Assembly (NCBI GenBank): GCA_902554765.1
Contig: CACDPY010000006.1
Coordinates: 1 to 39,424, forward strand
Direction: 5' to 3'
DNA from: an uncultured Pelagibacteraceae bacterium
Lineage (GTDB): Bacteria; Pseudomonadota; Alphaproteobacteria; Pelagibacterales; Pelagibacteraceae
DNA length: 39,424 nt
The position numbers and the translations under genes were made by a program. Shown one piece after another: positions 25,705 to 33,319 of the stretch; position 1 is the first letter of the stretch; each line of letters opens with the position of its first letter. Under the pieces are notes generated by a model. The model had not been told where the DNA came from and did no database searches. It saw nothing but the letters and a program-made list of their open reading frames with translations.

Positions 25705-26784
25705 ATGAAATCTATTAATAAATTTATTCATTTGAAATTCTTATATATTTTTTTTGTAATTCTATCTTTAAATATATTTTTTTTTTCCACAACTAAAGTT
25801 GAAGGAAAACCCTTTGAAGTAAAAGAAATAGAAGTATCAAGACCATTTGAGATAAATTTTGATAAAAATGATGTAATAGACGAAGGTTTTAAGAAAGGCT
25901 TTAAAAAATTATTATCCTTAATAGTAAATTCCTCAGATAAAAAAAAAATTAATAAAATAAAGCTAAATGAAATAAAAGGGATGGTTGAATCTTTTTCATT
26001 TGAAGAGGAAAATTTTATAGATGATATTTATAATATGAAAATGAGCGTATCATTTAATAAAAAAAAAGTTTTTAGATACTTAGAGGAAAAAAATATTTTT
26101 CCATCAGTACCATTAAAAAATAAATTTTTGTTTATCCCGATAGTTATTGATGAAAAAAAAAAAGATTTATTAATTTTTGACAATAATAAAATTTTTGAGG
26201 AATGGAATAAAATATCTGAGGAATATAATCTAATAGAATATATTTTGCCAACAGAGGATCTTGAAGATATACAGATTATAAAAGATAATTATGAACTAAT
26301 CGAGGAATATAATTTTAATGAAATTACTAATAAATATTATTTAAAAGACTCAATAATTGCATTAATTTTTAAAAATGAGAAAGAATTAAGAGTATTATCG
26401 AGAATTACTGTCAAAGATAATGTAATCTTAAAAAATCAAACTTTTTCTGGCATCAATCTTAAAGATATAGATGATATCCATAATTTAATAAAAAACTTGA
26501 AACTAATTTATGAAGATTATTGGAAAAATTCTAATCAAATTAATACATCTATTAAACTTGCTTTAAACGTTAAATTAAATAACTCAAACAAAAATAGAAT
26601 TAATAATTTTGAAAAAAATCTACATCAAACAGATTTAATTTATGATTTTTTTATTACAAAATTTGATAGTAAATTTACTTTTTATCAAATAATATTTAAT
26701 GGCACTCCAGATAATTTTTTAAAAATTATGAATACTTTTGATTACGATTTTGATACTCAAAATAAGATATGGATTCTTAAATGA
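25705..26784 (+). CDS. DUF2066 domain-containing exported protein
   Basis: About 359 residues. A signal peptide or anchor is evident: basic MKSINKFIHLK, then a run of Leu/Ile/Phe to about residue 30, followed by TTKVEGKPFEV. The rest is Lys/Glu/Asn-rich and lacks obvious catalytic motifs. The assignment to DUF2066 rests on position between purM and an Hda-like gene, the usual alphaproteobacterial place, and on general layout (exported, N-terminal VSRPFEINFDKNDVIDEGF). I chose ATG 25705 because the longer frame from 25672 runs into purM. It overlaps hda by four bases (ATGA), so the two are co-translated; function unknown. Confidence 0.72.
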   Translation: MKSINKFIHLKFLYIFFVILSLNIFFFSTTKVEGKPFEVKEIEVSRPFEINFDKNDVIDEGFKKGFKKLLSLIVNSSDKKKINKIKLNEIKGMVESFSFEEENFIDDIYNMKMSVSFNKKKVFRYLEEKNIFPSVPLKNKFLFIPIVIDEKKKDLLIFDNNKIFEEWNKISEEYNLIEYILPTEDLEDIQIIKDNYELIEEYNFNEITNKYYLKDSIIALIFKNEKELRVLSRITVKDNVILKNQTFSGINLKDIDDIHNLIKNLKLIYEDYWKNSNQINTSIKLALNVKLNNSNKNRINNFEKNLHQTDLIYDFFITKFDSKFTFYQIIFNGTPDNFLKIMNTFDYDFDTQNKIWILK

Positions 26785-27443
26785 GAGATTCTGATCAAAA
26801 AATAATTAAATTTGAGTATGATAGAAATCTTAGTAATAATGATTTTTTTGTATCAAAAAGTAACAAACACGTTTTTAACTTCCTAGATAATTGGCCAAAT
26901 TGGAATAAAAAATTTCTTAATATCATTGGTGAAAAATTTTCAGGAAAAACTCATTTGGTAAATATATTTCTCAAAAAATATAATGGGATAAAGTTTGATT
27001 CAAAGCTTTTTAAGGATGAGGATTTAAAAAAAGTTAAGATTTTTGAAAATATAGTCTTAGAAAACTTTGATGAACATATTGATGAAAAGCTCATCTATAC
27101 TTTAATAAATATTATTGAACAGGATAATAAATTTTTAGTTATTACTTCCAAAAAACCTGTTGTAAATATTAACTTTAAATTAGATGATTTAAAATCAAGA
27201 TTAAAAAATTTTCTTTTACAGAATATTGAACAACCCGATGATGAATTGATTTTCGCAATTATCATTAAAAATTTATCAGATCGTCAAATTTCAATGGATA
27301 AAAAATTTATTGATTATATAATTAAAAGAGTGGACAGATCGTATAGTAAAATATTTGATTTCATATATAAGATTGATGAGATTAGTTTAAAAAAGAAAAA
27401 ATCTATAGACTTTAAAATAATAAAAGAAGTTTTAGGAGAATAA
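26781..27443 (+). CDS. hda: Hda-like DnaA regulatory ATPase
   Basis: 220 residues resembling the AAA+ domain of DnaA without its DNA-binding domain, as in Hda/DnaA-like proteins that, with the clamp, inactivate DnaA-ATP. Seen: a P-loop GEKFSGKTHLV (50-60), a degenerate Walker B segment near KIFENIVLENFD (88-99), and a sensor-like DLKSRLKNF (about 135-143). The N-terminal F-E-Y-D segment is not an evident QxxL clamp motif. It lies between the DUF2066 gene and aspS and ends directly before the aspS start. Its last codons contain the ribosome binding site for aspS. Confidence 0.78.
   Translation: MRDSDQKIIKFEYDRNLSNNDFFVSKSNKHVFNFLDNWPNWNKKFLNIIGEKFSGKTHLVNIFLKKYNGIKFDSKLFKDEDLKKVKIFENIVLENFDEHIDEKLIYTLINIIEQDNKFLVITSKKPVVNINFKLDDLKSRLKNFLLQNIEQPDDELIFAIIIKNLSDRQISMDKKFIDYIIKRVDRSYSKIFDFIYKIDEISLKKKKSIDFKIIKEVLGE
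27434..27438 (+). promoter_or_regulatory. Ribosome binding site for aspS TTG start
   Basis: AGGAG five bases ahead of the TTG at 27444. It lies inside the last codons of hda and supports this non-ATG start. Confidence 0.65.
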
Positions 27444-29228
27444 TTGAATAAATATAGAAGCCATAATTGTAATGAATTGAGAAAGAAAGATATTGGAAAA
27501 AATGTTTTCCTATCAGGATGGATTAATAAAAAAAGAGATCATGGAAATCTTCTATTTATTGATCTTAGAGATAACTATGGAATTACTCAGTGTATAATTG
27601 ATAAAGAAAATTCCAATTTTAAAGAATTAGAAAAAACCCAACTTGAAACAGTTATAAAGATTAATGGAAAAGTGGTTGATAGAACAAAAGATACCATTAA
27701 TAAAGATATAGAAACTGGTGATATAGAAGTTGTTATAGAAGATTATTTTGTCTTAGGGACTTGTAGAGAATTACCAATGCCTGTTTTTAGTGATCAGGAA
27801 TATGCTGAGGAAATAAGATTAAAATATAGATTTTTAGATTTGAGAAGAAAAAAAATTCATGAAAATATAATTTTAAGATCAAAAGTTATTTCTTTTATAA
27901 GAAATGAAATGAGTAAATTAGGTTTCTTGGAGTTTCAAACACCCATCTTAACTTCTTCGAGTCCAGAAGGGGCAAGAGATTTTCTTGTTCCAAGTAGATT
28001 AAATCCAGGAAAATTTTATGCTCTCCCACAAGCACCACAACAATTTAAGCAACTAATAATGGTATCGGGATTTGATAAATATTTCCAAATTGCACCTTGT
28101 TTTAGAGATGAAGATGCAAGAGCTGATCGTAGTCCTGGTGAGTTTTATCAATTAGATTTGGAGATGTCTTTTGTTGAACAAGAAGATGTGTTTGATGTAG
28201 TGGAGGAATTACTAGTAAATACTTTTAAAAAATTTTCAAATAAAAAATTAATGTTTGAAAAATTTCCTAAGATTTCTTATTCGGATACATTATTAAAGTA
28301 TGGTACTGACAAACCTGATTTACGAAATCCTTTAATTATAAATGATATAACTGAAATTTTTTCACGACAGGATATTACTTTTGAGATATTCAAAAAACTT
28401 GTTAAATCTGGATCAAAGGTTAGATGTATTGTTACCAAAAATACTAAAGATAAGCCTAGAAGTTTTTTTGATAACATTGATAAATGGGCAAAAGAACAAG
28501 GTGCCTCAGGTCTTGCTTATTTTACTATTGAAGGAGATAAAAAAATTTCAGCCAAAGGCCCAGTTGGTAAATTTTTTTCAGAAGATGCTTTAAAAGAAAT
28601 AATGAAAAAAACTGAGGCCAAAGTAGGGGATAGTATTTTTTTAGCTTGTAGTAAACAAAAGGAATTAGAGAGAATTACATCCTTAGCCAGAGAAAAAATT
28701 GCTAATGATTTAAATTTGATTGATGAAAATATTTTTTCTTTTTGTTGGGTTGTTGATTATCCAATGTTTGAAAGAGACGAACAAACAAATAAAATCGAGT
28801 TTAGTCATAATCCATTTTCTATGCCCCAGGGTGATATTAACAAAATCAATTTTGAAAAACCTCTAGATATTCTTGCGTATCAGTATGATATTGTTTGTAA
28901 CGGTATAGAATTATCCTCTGGAGCAATTAGAAATCATATTCCAGATTTAATGTATAAACTTTTTTCTATTGCCGGTTATGATAAAAAACAAGTTGATACT
29001 AAATTTAGTGGAATGATAAACGCATTAAGCTATGGTGCTCCTCCGCATGGAGGAATAGCCCCAGGAATTGATAGAATAGTTATGCTTTTAGCAAATGAAA
29101 AAAATATTAGGGAAGTTACAATGTTTCCTATGAATCAAAACGCTCAAGATTTAATGATGAATGCACCATCTGAAATAAATGAAAAACAATTAAAAGAATT
29201 AAGTTTATCTTTGAAATTAAAAAAATAG
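27444..29228 (+). CDS. aspS: Aspartyl-tRNA synthetase, probably non-discriminating
   Basis: Charges tRNA-Asp with aspartate. 594 residues, bacterial class IIb layout: OB-fold anticodon domain (about 15-100), catalytic core with motif 2 FRDEDARADR (220-229), the GAD insertion domain (about 290-400), and motif 3 GAPPHGGIAPGIDRIVMLL. Translation starts with TTG. In the anticodon domain His33 (RDHG) is at the position where Pseudomonas non-discriminating AspRS has His31 and E. coli has Leu; this favours an enzyme that also loads tRNA-Asn for amidation by GatCAB. The second marker position (Gly83 there) appears to be Asp here, so the call is tentative. Ends one base from the convergent TSCPD gene. 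Confidence 0.95.
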   Translation: MNKYRSHNCNELRKKDIGKNVFLSGWINKKRDHGNLLFIDLRDNYGITQCIIDKENSNFKELEKTQLETVIKINGKVVDRTKDTINKDIETGDIEVVIEDYFVLGTCRELPMPVFSDQEYAEEIRLKYRFLDLRRKKIHENIILRSKVISFIRNEMSKLGFLEFQTPILTSSSPEGARDFLVPSRLNPGKFYALPQAPQQFKQLIMVSGFDKYFQIAPCFRDEDARADRSPGEFYQLDLEMSFVEQEDVFDVVEELLVNTFKKFSNKKLMFEKFPKISYSDTLLKYGTDKPDLRNPLIINDITEIFSRQDITFEIFKKLVKSGSKVRCIVTKNTKDKPRSFFDNIDKWAKEQGASGLAYFTIEGDKKISAKGPVGKFFSEDALKEIMKKTEAKVGDSIFLACSKQKELERITSLAREKIANDLNLIDENIFSFCWVVDYPMFERDEQTNKIEFSHNPFSMPQGDINKINFEKPLDILAYQYDIVCNGIELSSGAIRNHIPDLMYKLFSIAGYDKKQVDTKFSGMINALSYGAPPHGGIAPGIDRIVMLLANEKNIREVTMFPMNQNAQDLMMNAPSEINEKQLKELSLSLKLKK

Positions 29229-29229
29229 T

Positions 29230-30054
29230 TTATTTTTTCCCTTTAAGACTTATTTTAACATCAGATAAATCTACCAAATTTTTTTTATAATTATTTCTTA
29301 CAAAACCCTTACTAGTAATATCTTTAACAATTTTAAGTAATTTATTTTGGTCATCTGAATTTTGTTCATCAAAATTTGTATTTTCAGAAGACCCTATTGC
29401 TGGCGTATGAGCAAGATCCTCTCTATTTTGATAAGAAATAGCTAATTCTCTAAAAATATAATCCAATATAGATGTTGCGCTTAATATTCTATCATTTCCA
29501 TGAACTTTACCAGATGGTTCAAATTTTGTTCCTACAAACGCACTGATAAATTCATCTAAAGGCACACCATATTGAAGACCAAGGGATACAGCGATTGCAA
29601 AGTTATTCATCAGCGCTTTCACTAATTCACCTTCTTTGCTTGTATCAATAAATATTTCACCAATTTTTCCATCTTCATATTCTCCAGTATGCAAGTAGAC
29701 TTTATGGTCACCAATAGTTGCTTTTTGTATATATCCCTTCCTTCTATCAGGCATGCTAAATCTTTTACCGTTTTTTTCTGATGAAGCTGTTTTAGATTTT
29801 ATCAAATTTTCAAATTTTTGAGAAGCTGGTTTTTGGATTTCAGAAACAACATCAATTTTATTCTTTTCTGTAATCTGATTATTTTTAGGGTCTAAGCTTT
29901 TAGTTTTTCTATTATCTAATTTGACATCAAGAACCTCGAATTTTCCGTCATCTCTTTTTTCAAGATTTTTAAGTTCTGTCTCGTTAACATCATCCAAGTA
30001 ATGATTTACTTTAAAAGTACATGTGTAATAAGTTTCTATTAAGTATTTTGCCAT
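29230..30054 (-). CDS. Stand-alone TSCPD protein (NrdJ C-terminal-like)
   Basis: 274 residues. Residues about 99-216 (starting [14 protein letters not shown], with [35 protein letters not shown] and [17 protein letters not shown]) match the TSCPD region at the C-terminus of adenosylcobalamin-dependent ribonucleotide reductase NrdJ. The catalytic barrel is absent. The N-terminal 25 residues ([20 protein letters not shown]) are another conserved-looking block, joined by a charged, probably flexible linker (30-98). The only cysteine is Cys12, so there is no CxxC shuttle pair. It may be a separate partner or regulator of a ribonucleotide reductase, as in split NrdJa/NrdJb systems, or have a different role. 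Divergent from the NDUFA12 gene. Confidence 0.82.
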   Translation of the reverse strand: MAKYLIETYYTCTFKVNHYLDDVNETELKNLEKRDDGKFEVLDVKLDNRKTKSLDPKNNQITEKNKIDVVSEIQKPASQKFENLIKSKTASSEKNGKRFSMPDRRKGYIQKATIGDHKVYLHTGEYEDGKIGEIFIDTSKEGELVKALMNNFAIAVSLGLQYGVPLDEFISAFVGTKFEPSGKVHGNDRILSATSILDYIFRELAISYQNREDLAHTPAIGSSENTNFDEQNSDDQNKLLKIVKDITSKGFVRNNYKKNLVDLSDVKISLKGKK

Positions 30055-30078
30055 TTGACCCCAATTTTTAAAATTAAT

Positions 30079-30094
30079 TTGAATTATGATTCAA
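30079..30094. repeat. Short inverted repeat between divergent genes
   Basis: TTGAAT-TATG-ATTCAA: perfect six-base arms around a four-base centre, located in the 114-base gap between the TSCPD gene and the NDUFA12 gene. It could be an operator, but perfect short repeats are common in such AT-rich DNA. Confidence 0.3.
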
Positions 30095-30168
30095 TTTATT
30101 TATATACAAAATCAAATTTTAGTCTAATTTATTTTATACAATTTTAAATTGAAACTTTATTTATTTCT

Positions 30169-30528
30169 ATGTTGACATTTTTTAAAAAAATTTTCATTTG
30201 GTGGAATCAAGTTACTCTTGGAACAGCAATTAAAACAATTTTTTCTGGAAAACTTGTTGGTAAAGATAGTTTTGGAAATAAATATTATGAGAGTAAAAAT
30301 GGAAAAAGATGGGTTATTTACGCAGATGAAATTGATGCGTCGAAAATCCCTGTCGAATGGTATTCATGGATGCATTTTACACCTAACAAAATTGAAAAAA
30401 ATCATGATTTAAAAAAATATGACTGGCAAAAACCTCATCAACCAAATCTAACTGGCACTGATAAAGCTTATTACCCTAATAAAAATAAAGATGCTGTTGA
30501 AAAAAAATATAAAAGTTGGAAAAATTAA
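30169..30528 (+). CDS. Complex I accessory subunit, NDUFA12 family
   Basis: 119 residues homologous to the mitochondrial 17.2-kDa (B17.2/NDUFA12) subunit, a supernumerary part of NADH:ubiquinone oxidoreductase found in alphaproteobacteria. Typical features: TLGTAIKTIFSGKLVGKDSFGNKYYE, RWVIYADEIDASKIPVEWYSWMHF, and the C-terminal PHQPNLTGTDKAYYP. It likely sits on the matrix/cytoplasmic side of the peripheral arm. Presence of this gene implies the canonical NuoA-N complex elsewhere in the genome and is a strong marker for the alphaproteobacterial class. It overlaps the DUF2155 gene by 38 bases. Confidence 0.93.
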   Translation: MLTFFKKIFIWWNQVTLGTAIKTIFSGKLVGKDSFGNKYYESKNGKRWVIYADEIDASKIPVEWYSWMHFTPNKIEKNHDLKKYDWQKPHQPNLTGTDKAYYPNKNKDAVEKKYKSWKN

Positions 30529-30886
30529 ATTTATTTTTTACTTAATAAATTTTTTTATATCTCTGAGTTTTTGCAATGCAGACGAATTAGAGGGAAAATT
30601 TACAAATATAAAAATTCTAGATAAAATTAGTTCAAAAAATATATTGATTAAGCTTACAAATCAGGAAAATTATATCTATAAGGACCTTTCAATAAAAAGT
30701 ATGAAATGTCAAAATTCTAAATTTGACGATAATCCTGAGACAACTGCATATATTCAGGTAAAAGATTTAACAGATAAAGATAATGATAATGTATTCGTAT
30801 TTAATGGTTGGATGTTTTCATCGAGTCCTTCGATAGCTCCATTTGATCATCCAGTTTATGATATTTGGTTGGTAAGTTGTTATTAG
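30491..30886 (+). CDS. DUF2155 domain exported protein
   Basis: 131 residues with a signal peptide: basic start (MLLKKNIKVGKIK), hydrophobic core FIFYLINFFISLSF, likely cut after CNA before DELEG. The mature part carries the DUF2155 hallmarks: FTNIKILDKISSKN, a Cys in KSMKCQNS, FNGWMFSSSPSIAPFDHPVYDIWLVSC at the end. The two mature cysteines may pair. The family typically follows the NDUFA12 gene in alphaproteobacteria; its function is unknown. The start lies inside the upstream gene, and TTG at 30497 is an alternative. Ends within the last bases of accC. Confidence 0.87.
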   Translation: MLLKKNIKVGKIKFIFYLINFFISLSFCNADELEGKFTNIKILDKISSKNILIKLTNQENYIYKDLSIKSMKCQNSKFDDNPETTAYIQVKDLTDKDNDNVFVFNGWMFSSSPSIAPFDHPVYDIWLVSCY

Positions 30887-32220
30887 ATAATTTTCTCTTT
30901 ATCTAACCAACTTACATTAAAATTAGATGATAAAAATTTTTCATGATTTAATAATTTTTTATGTAATGGAATAGTTGTTGTCACACCTTCAATTACAAAT
31001 TCATCTAAAGATCTGTTCATCCTTTGTATAGCCTCACTTCTATTTCTTCCATGACAAATTAGTTTGCATACCATACTGTCATAATAAGGAGTAATTTTAT
31101 ATCCTTGAAATATAGCTCCATCTACTCTAGTTCTAAATCCAGATGGCTGATGGCACATACCAATAGTACCAGGCGATGGTTGAAAGTTTTTACTTGGATC
31201 CTCAGCATTAATTCTACATTCAATAGCATGTCCCCTAGGATTAATGTCGGATTGTTTTAAAGCTGTTTCACCTTTGAAAGCTATCCAAATTTGTTCTTTT
31301 ATAATATCAATACCTGTTACCATTTCTGAAACAGGATGTTCAACTTGAACTCTTGTATTCATTTCTAAAAAATAAAATTTTCCATCTTCATAAATGAACT
31401 CAACTGTACCAGCGCCTTCGTAACCGATTTTACTGACCATATTTACAGTTTTTTCAAAAAGATCTTTTCTAATTTCATCATTTAAAACAGGACTAGGAGT
31501 TTCTTCAATTAATTTTTGATGTCTTCTTTGAACTGAACAATCTCTTTCATGTAAATGAACCACTCTATTTTTTCCGGCCAAAATTTGAACTTCAATATGT
31601 CTTGGGTTTTGAAAAAATTTTTCAATATACACTTCATCATTACCAAAATACTTTTTTGCCTCAGATTTAGCAGTCAAAAAAAGATTTTCAAATTCTTCCT
31701 CTTTATTTACAATTTTCATTCCTTTACCTCCACCTCCACCAGATGCCTTAATTAAAACAGGAAATCCAATTTTTCTACAAAGATTTTTTGCTTCAGCTAT
31801 ATTTTTTATACCACCTTCTGAACCTTCAATAACAGGCAAGCCATTTTCTTTAGCTATTTTTTTTGCTTGTATTTTATCACCCATCATTTCAATATGTTTT
31901 GAAGACGCTCCAATAAATCTGATATCATTTTTCTCTAATACTTTTGCAAACTCTGCATTTTCAGACAAAAAACCATAACCAGGATGAACTGCTTCAGCGT
32001 TTGTTAAATCAATAGCAGACATGAGAGCTGGAATATTTAAATAACTATTTGCTGGCTGATGAGACCCTATACAGACACTTTCATCCGCCAACCTTACATG
32101 CATGCTATCTCTATCAACATCTGAATGAACAGCTACAGTAGATATACCCCATTCTTTACAAGCTCTAATTACTCTAACCGCAATTTCTCCACGGTTTGCA
32201 ATCAATATTTTTTTAAACAT
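30883..32220 (-). CDS. accC: Biotin carboxylase subunit of acetyl-CoA carboxylase
   Basis: ATP-dependent carboxylation of biotin on AccB, first half of malonyl-CoA formation. 445 residues. Motifs: KILIANRGEIAVRVIRA (4-20), the ATP-grasp glycine loop KASGGGGGKGM (158-168), HLHERDCSVQRRHQK (222-236), and FLEMNTRVQVEHPV (284-297). Its ATG shares a base with the accB stop (32220), so the two are strictly coupled. In many alphaproteobacteria aat comes next; here the tail runs into the convergent DUF2155 gene with a four-base overlap. Confidence 0.97.
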   Translation of the reverse strand: MFKKILIANRGEIAVRVIRACKEWGISTVAVHSDVDRDSMHVRLADESVCIGSHQPANSYLNIPALMSAIDLTNAEAVHPGYGFLSENAEFAKVLEKNDIRFIGASSKHIEMMGDKIQAKKIAKENGLPVIEGSEGGIKNIAEAKNLCRKIGFPVLIKASGGGGGKGMKIVNKEEEFENLFLTAKSEAKKYFGNDEVYIEKFFQNPRHIEVQILAGKNRVVHLHERDCSVQRRHQKLIEETPSPVLNDEIRKDLFEKTVNMVSKIGYEGAGTVEFIYEDGKFYFLEMNTRVQVEHPVSEMVTGIDIIKEQIWIAFKGETALKQSDINPRGHAIECRINAEDPSKNFQPSPGTIGMCHQPSGFRTRVDGAIFQGYKITPYYDSMVCKLICHGRNRSEAIQRMNRSLDEFVIEGVTTTIPLHKKLLNHEKFLSSNFNVSWLDKEKII

Positions 32221-32645
32221 TACTCGAGAACAATTATCGTTTGACCAAATTCAACTGGTTGACCATCTTCAACACATATTTCTTTTACTATACCGTCTGC
32301 AGTAGACGGGACATGATTCATAGTTTTCATAGCTTCAACAATCATTATAGTATCTCCTTTTTTAATTTTTTTCCCAACTTCAATAAATTTTTTTGCCCCA
32401 GGTTCAGGAGCATGGTAAGCAGTGCCAATTATAGGAGAAGTAATTTCAATCCCAGATTTTAACTTTTCCATTTTTTCATTATTAACTGGTACAGATGAAG
32501 AGTCAGAGATATTTTGTCTATTGATTGAAAAATTATTTTTAGAAACTTTAATCTTTGTATCTTTTTCAGTGTATTCTAGTTCTGTAAGATTAAATTCTTC
32601 CAGATAATCACTGAGTTCTTTTATAATTTTTTTATCTATTTTCAT
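32220..32645 (-). CDS. accB: Biotin carboxyl carrier protein
   Basis: Carries biotin between the two half-reactions of acetyl-CoA carboxylase. 141 residues: an N-terminal segment (1-65), a short linker with Ser/Asn rather than the long Ala/Pro linker of other species, and the biotinyl domain with the modified Lys107 in VEAMKTMNHV. A thumb-like insertion (ITSPIIGTAYHAPEPGAKKFIEVG) precedes it, as in E. coli AccB. Overlaps aroQ by four bases and accC by one, giving an aroQ-accB-accC unit. Confidence 0.96.
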   Translation of the reverse strand: MKIDKKIIKELSDYLEEFNLTELEYTEKDTKIKVSKNNFSINRQNISDSSSVPVNNEKMEKLKSGIEITSPIIGTAYHAPEPGAKKFIEVGKKIKKGDTIMIVEAMKTMNHVPSTADGIVKEICVEDGQPVEFGQTIIVLE

Positions 32646-33082
32646 TTTTTTAAAAGCTTTTGCATTGAAATTATGGCTAAAATATAACTTTCAGCCCCTA
32701 AACCAAAAATTCCACCAGTAACTATATCGCTTATTAGAGATTTTTGCCTAAATTCTTCTCTTTTATAAATATTAGAAATATGTACCTCAATTATAGGTTT
32801 TTTAAAAATATCCAATGCATCTCTTATAGCAACTGAGGTATGAGTAAAAGCAGCTGCATTAATTATTATTCCATCAAATTTTTTTATTGAGTTTTGAATT
32901 ATCGTTACTAATTCACCCTCAACATTTGATTGCACAAATTCAGCATTTAAATCTAATTCCTTTGATTTCTCTAAACAAATCTCTCTTAATTTATCAAACG
33001 TTATTGAACCATATTGTGATTGTTCTCTCTCACCTAATAGATTAATATTTGGACCATTAATAATAATTATTTTATTATTCAT
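32642..33082 (-). CDS. aroQ: 3-dehydroquinate dehydratase, type II
   Basis: Third step of the shikimate pathway. 146 residues, the small dodecameric class. NGPNINLLGERE (10-20) contains Arg19, Tyr24 is the catalytic tyrosine (SQYG), NAAAFTHTS (75-83) forms the substrate pocket, and His101 is in EVHISNIYKREEFR. Its start is 16 bases from the divergent thiS start. A TATAAA at 33094-33089 on the minus strand would place transcription start near the ATG itself, so a leaderless message is possible. Confidence 0.95.
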   Translation of the reverse strand: MNNKIIIINGPNINLLGEREQSQYGSITFDKLREICLEKSKELDLNAEFVQSNVEGELVTIIQNSIKKFDGIIINAAAFTHTSVAIRDALDIFKKPIIEVHISNIYKREEFRQKSLISDIVTGGIFGLGAESYILAIISMQKLLKK

Positions 33083-33098
33083 TCAGCTTTTATATACG

Positions 33099-33317
33099 AT
33101 GAAAAAAATAAAAAAAATAAAAATTAAGGTAAATGGTAAGGTTAATGTTGTTGATGAAGGTACCAAACTATCAAATCTTATTAAAAAAATGAAAATACCA
33201 ATAAAAAAAGTAGCAATTGAATTAAACAGAGAAATAATTGATAAAAGATACATTTATAAAATTATTTTAAAAAAAAACGATCATATAGAAATAGTTCACT
33301 TTATTGGAGGTGGTTAA
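33099..33317 (+). CDS. thiS: Sulfur carrier protein ThiS
   Basis: Ubiquitin-like carrier (72 residues) whose C-terminal glycine is thiocarboxylated to donate sulfur for the thiamine thiazole. It shows KIKVNGK near the start and ends in IEIVHFIGGG, the required Gly tail. It is immediately followed by thiG. No room exists upstream for a TPP riboswitch: the start is 16 bases from aroQ. thiF, thiO and thiE are not in the window. The codons for the terminal glycines also form the ribosome binding site for thiG. Confidence 0.92.
   Translation: MKKIKKIKIKVNGKVNVVDEGTKLSNLIKKMKIPIKKVAIELNREIIDKRYIYKIILKKNDHIEIVHFIGGG
33306..33313 (+). promoter_or_regulatory. Ribosome binding site for thiG within thiS Gly codons
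   Basis: GGAGGTGG, encoding the terminal glycines of ThiS, is six bases ahead of the TTG start of thiG at 33320. One of the strongest Shine-Dalgarno matches in the window. Confidence 0.6.
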
Positions 33318-33319
33318 AA

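Noticed and set aside
29215-29240. AT-only hairpin between aspS and the TSCPD gene (A run facing T run) as a bidirectional terminator
   Set aside because: No G-C pairs in the stem, and it lies mostly in coding sequence; stability would be poor.
30079-30094. Inverted repeat TTGAAT-TATG-ATTCAA as an NrdR box near a ribonucleotide reductase-like gene
   Set aside because: It does not match the NrdR box pattern and occurs once, whereas NrdR boxes usually come in pairs.
33083-33098. TPP riboswitch expected before a thiamine gene
   Set aside because: Only 16 bases separate thiS from the divergent aroQ start; no THI-box could fit.
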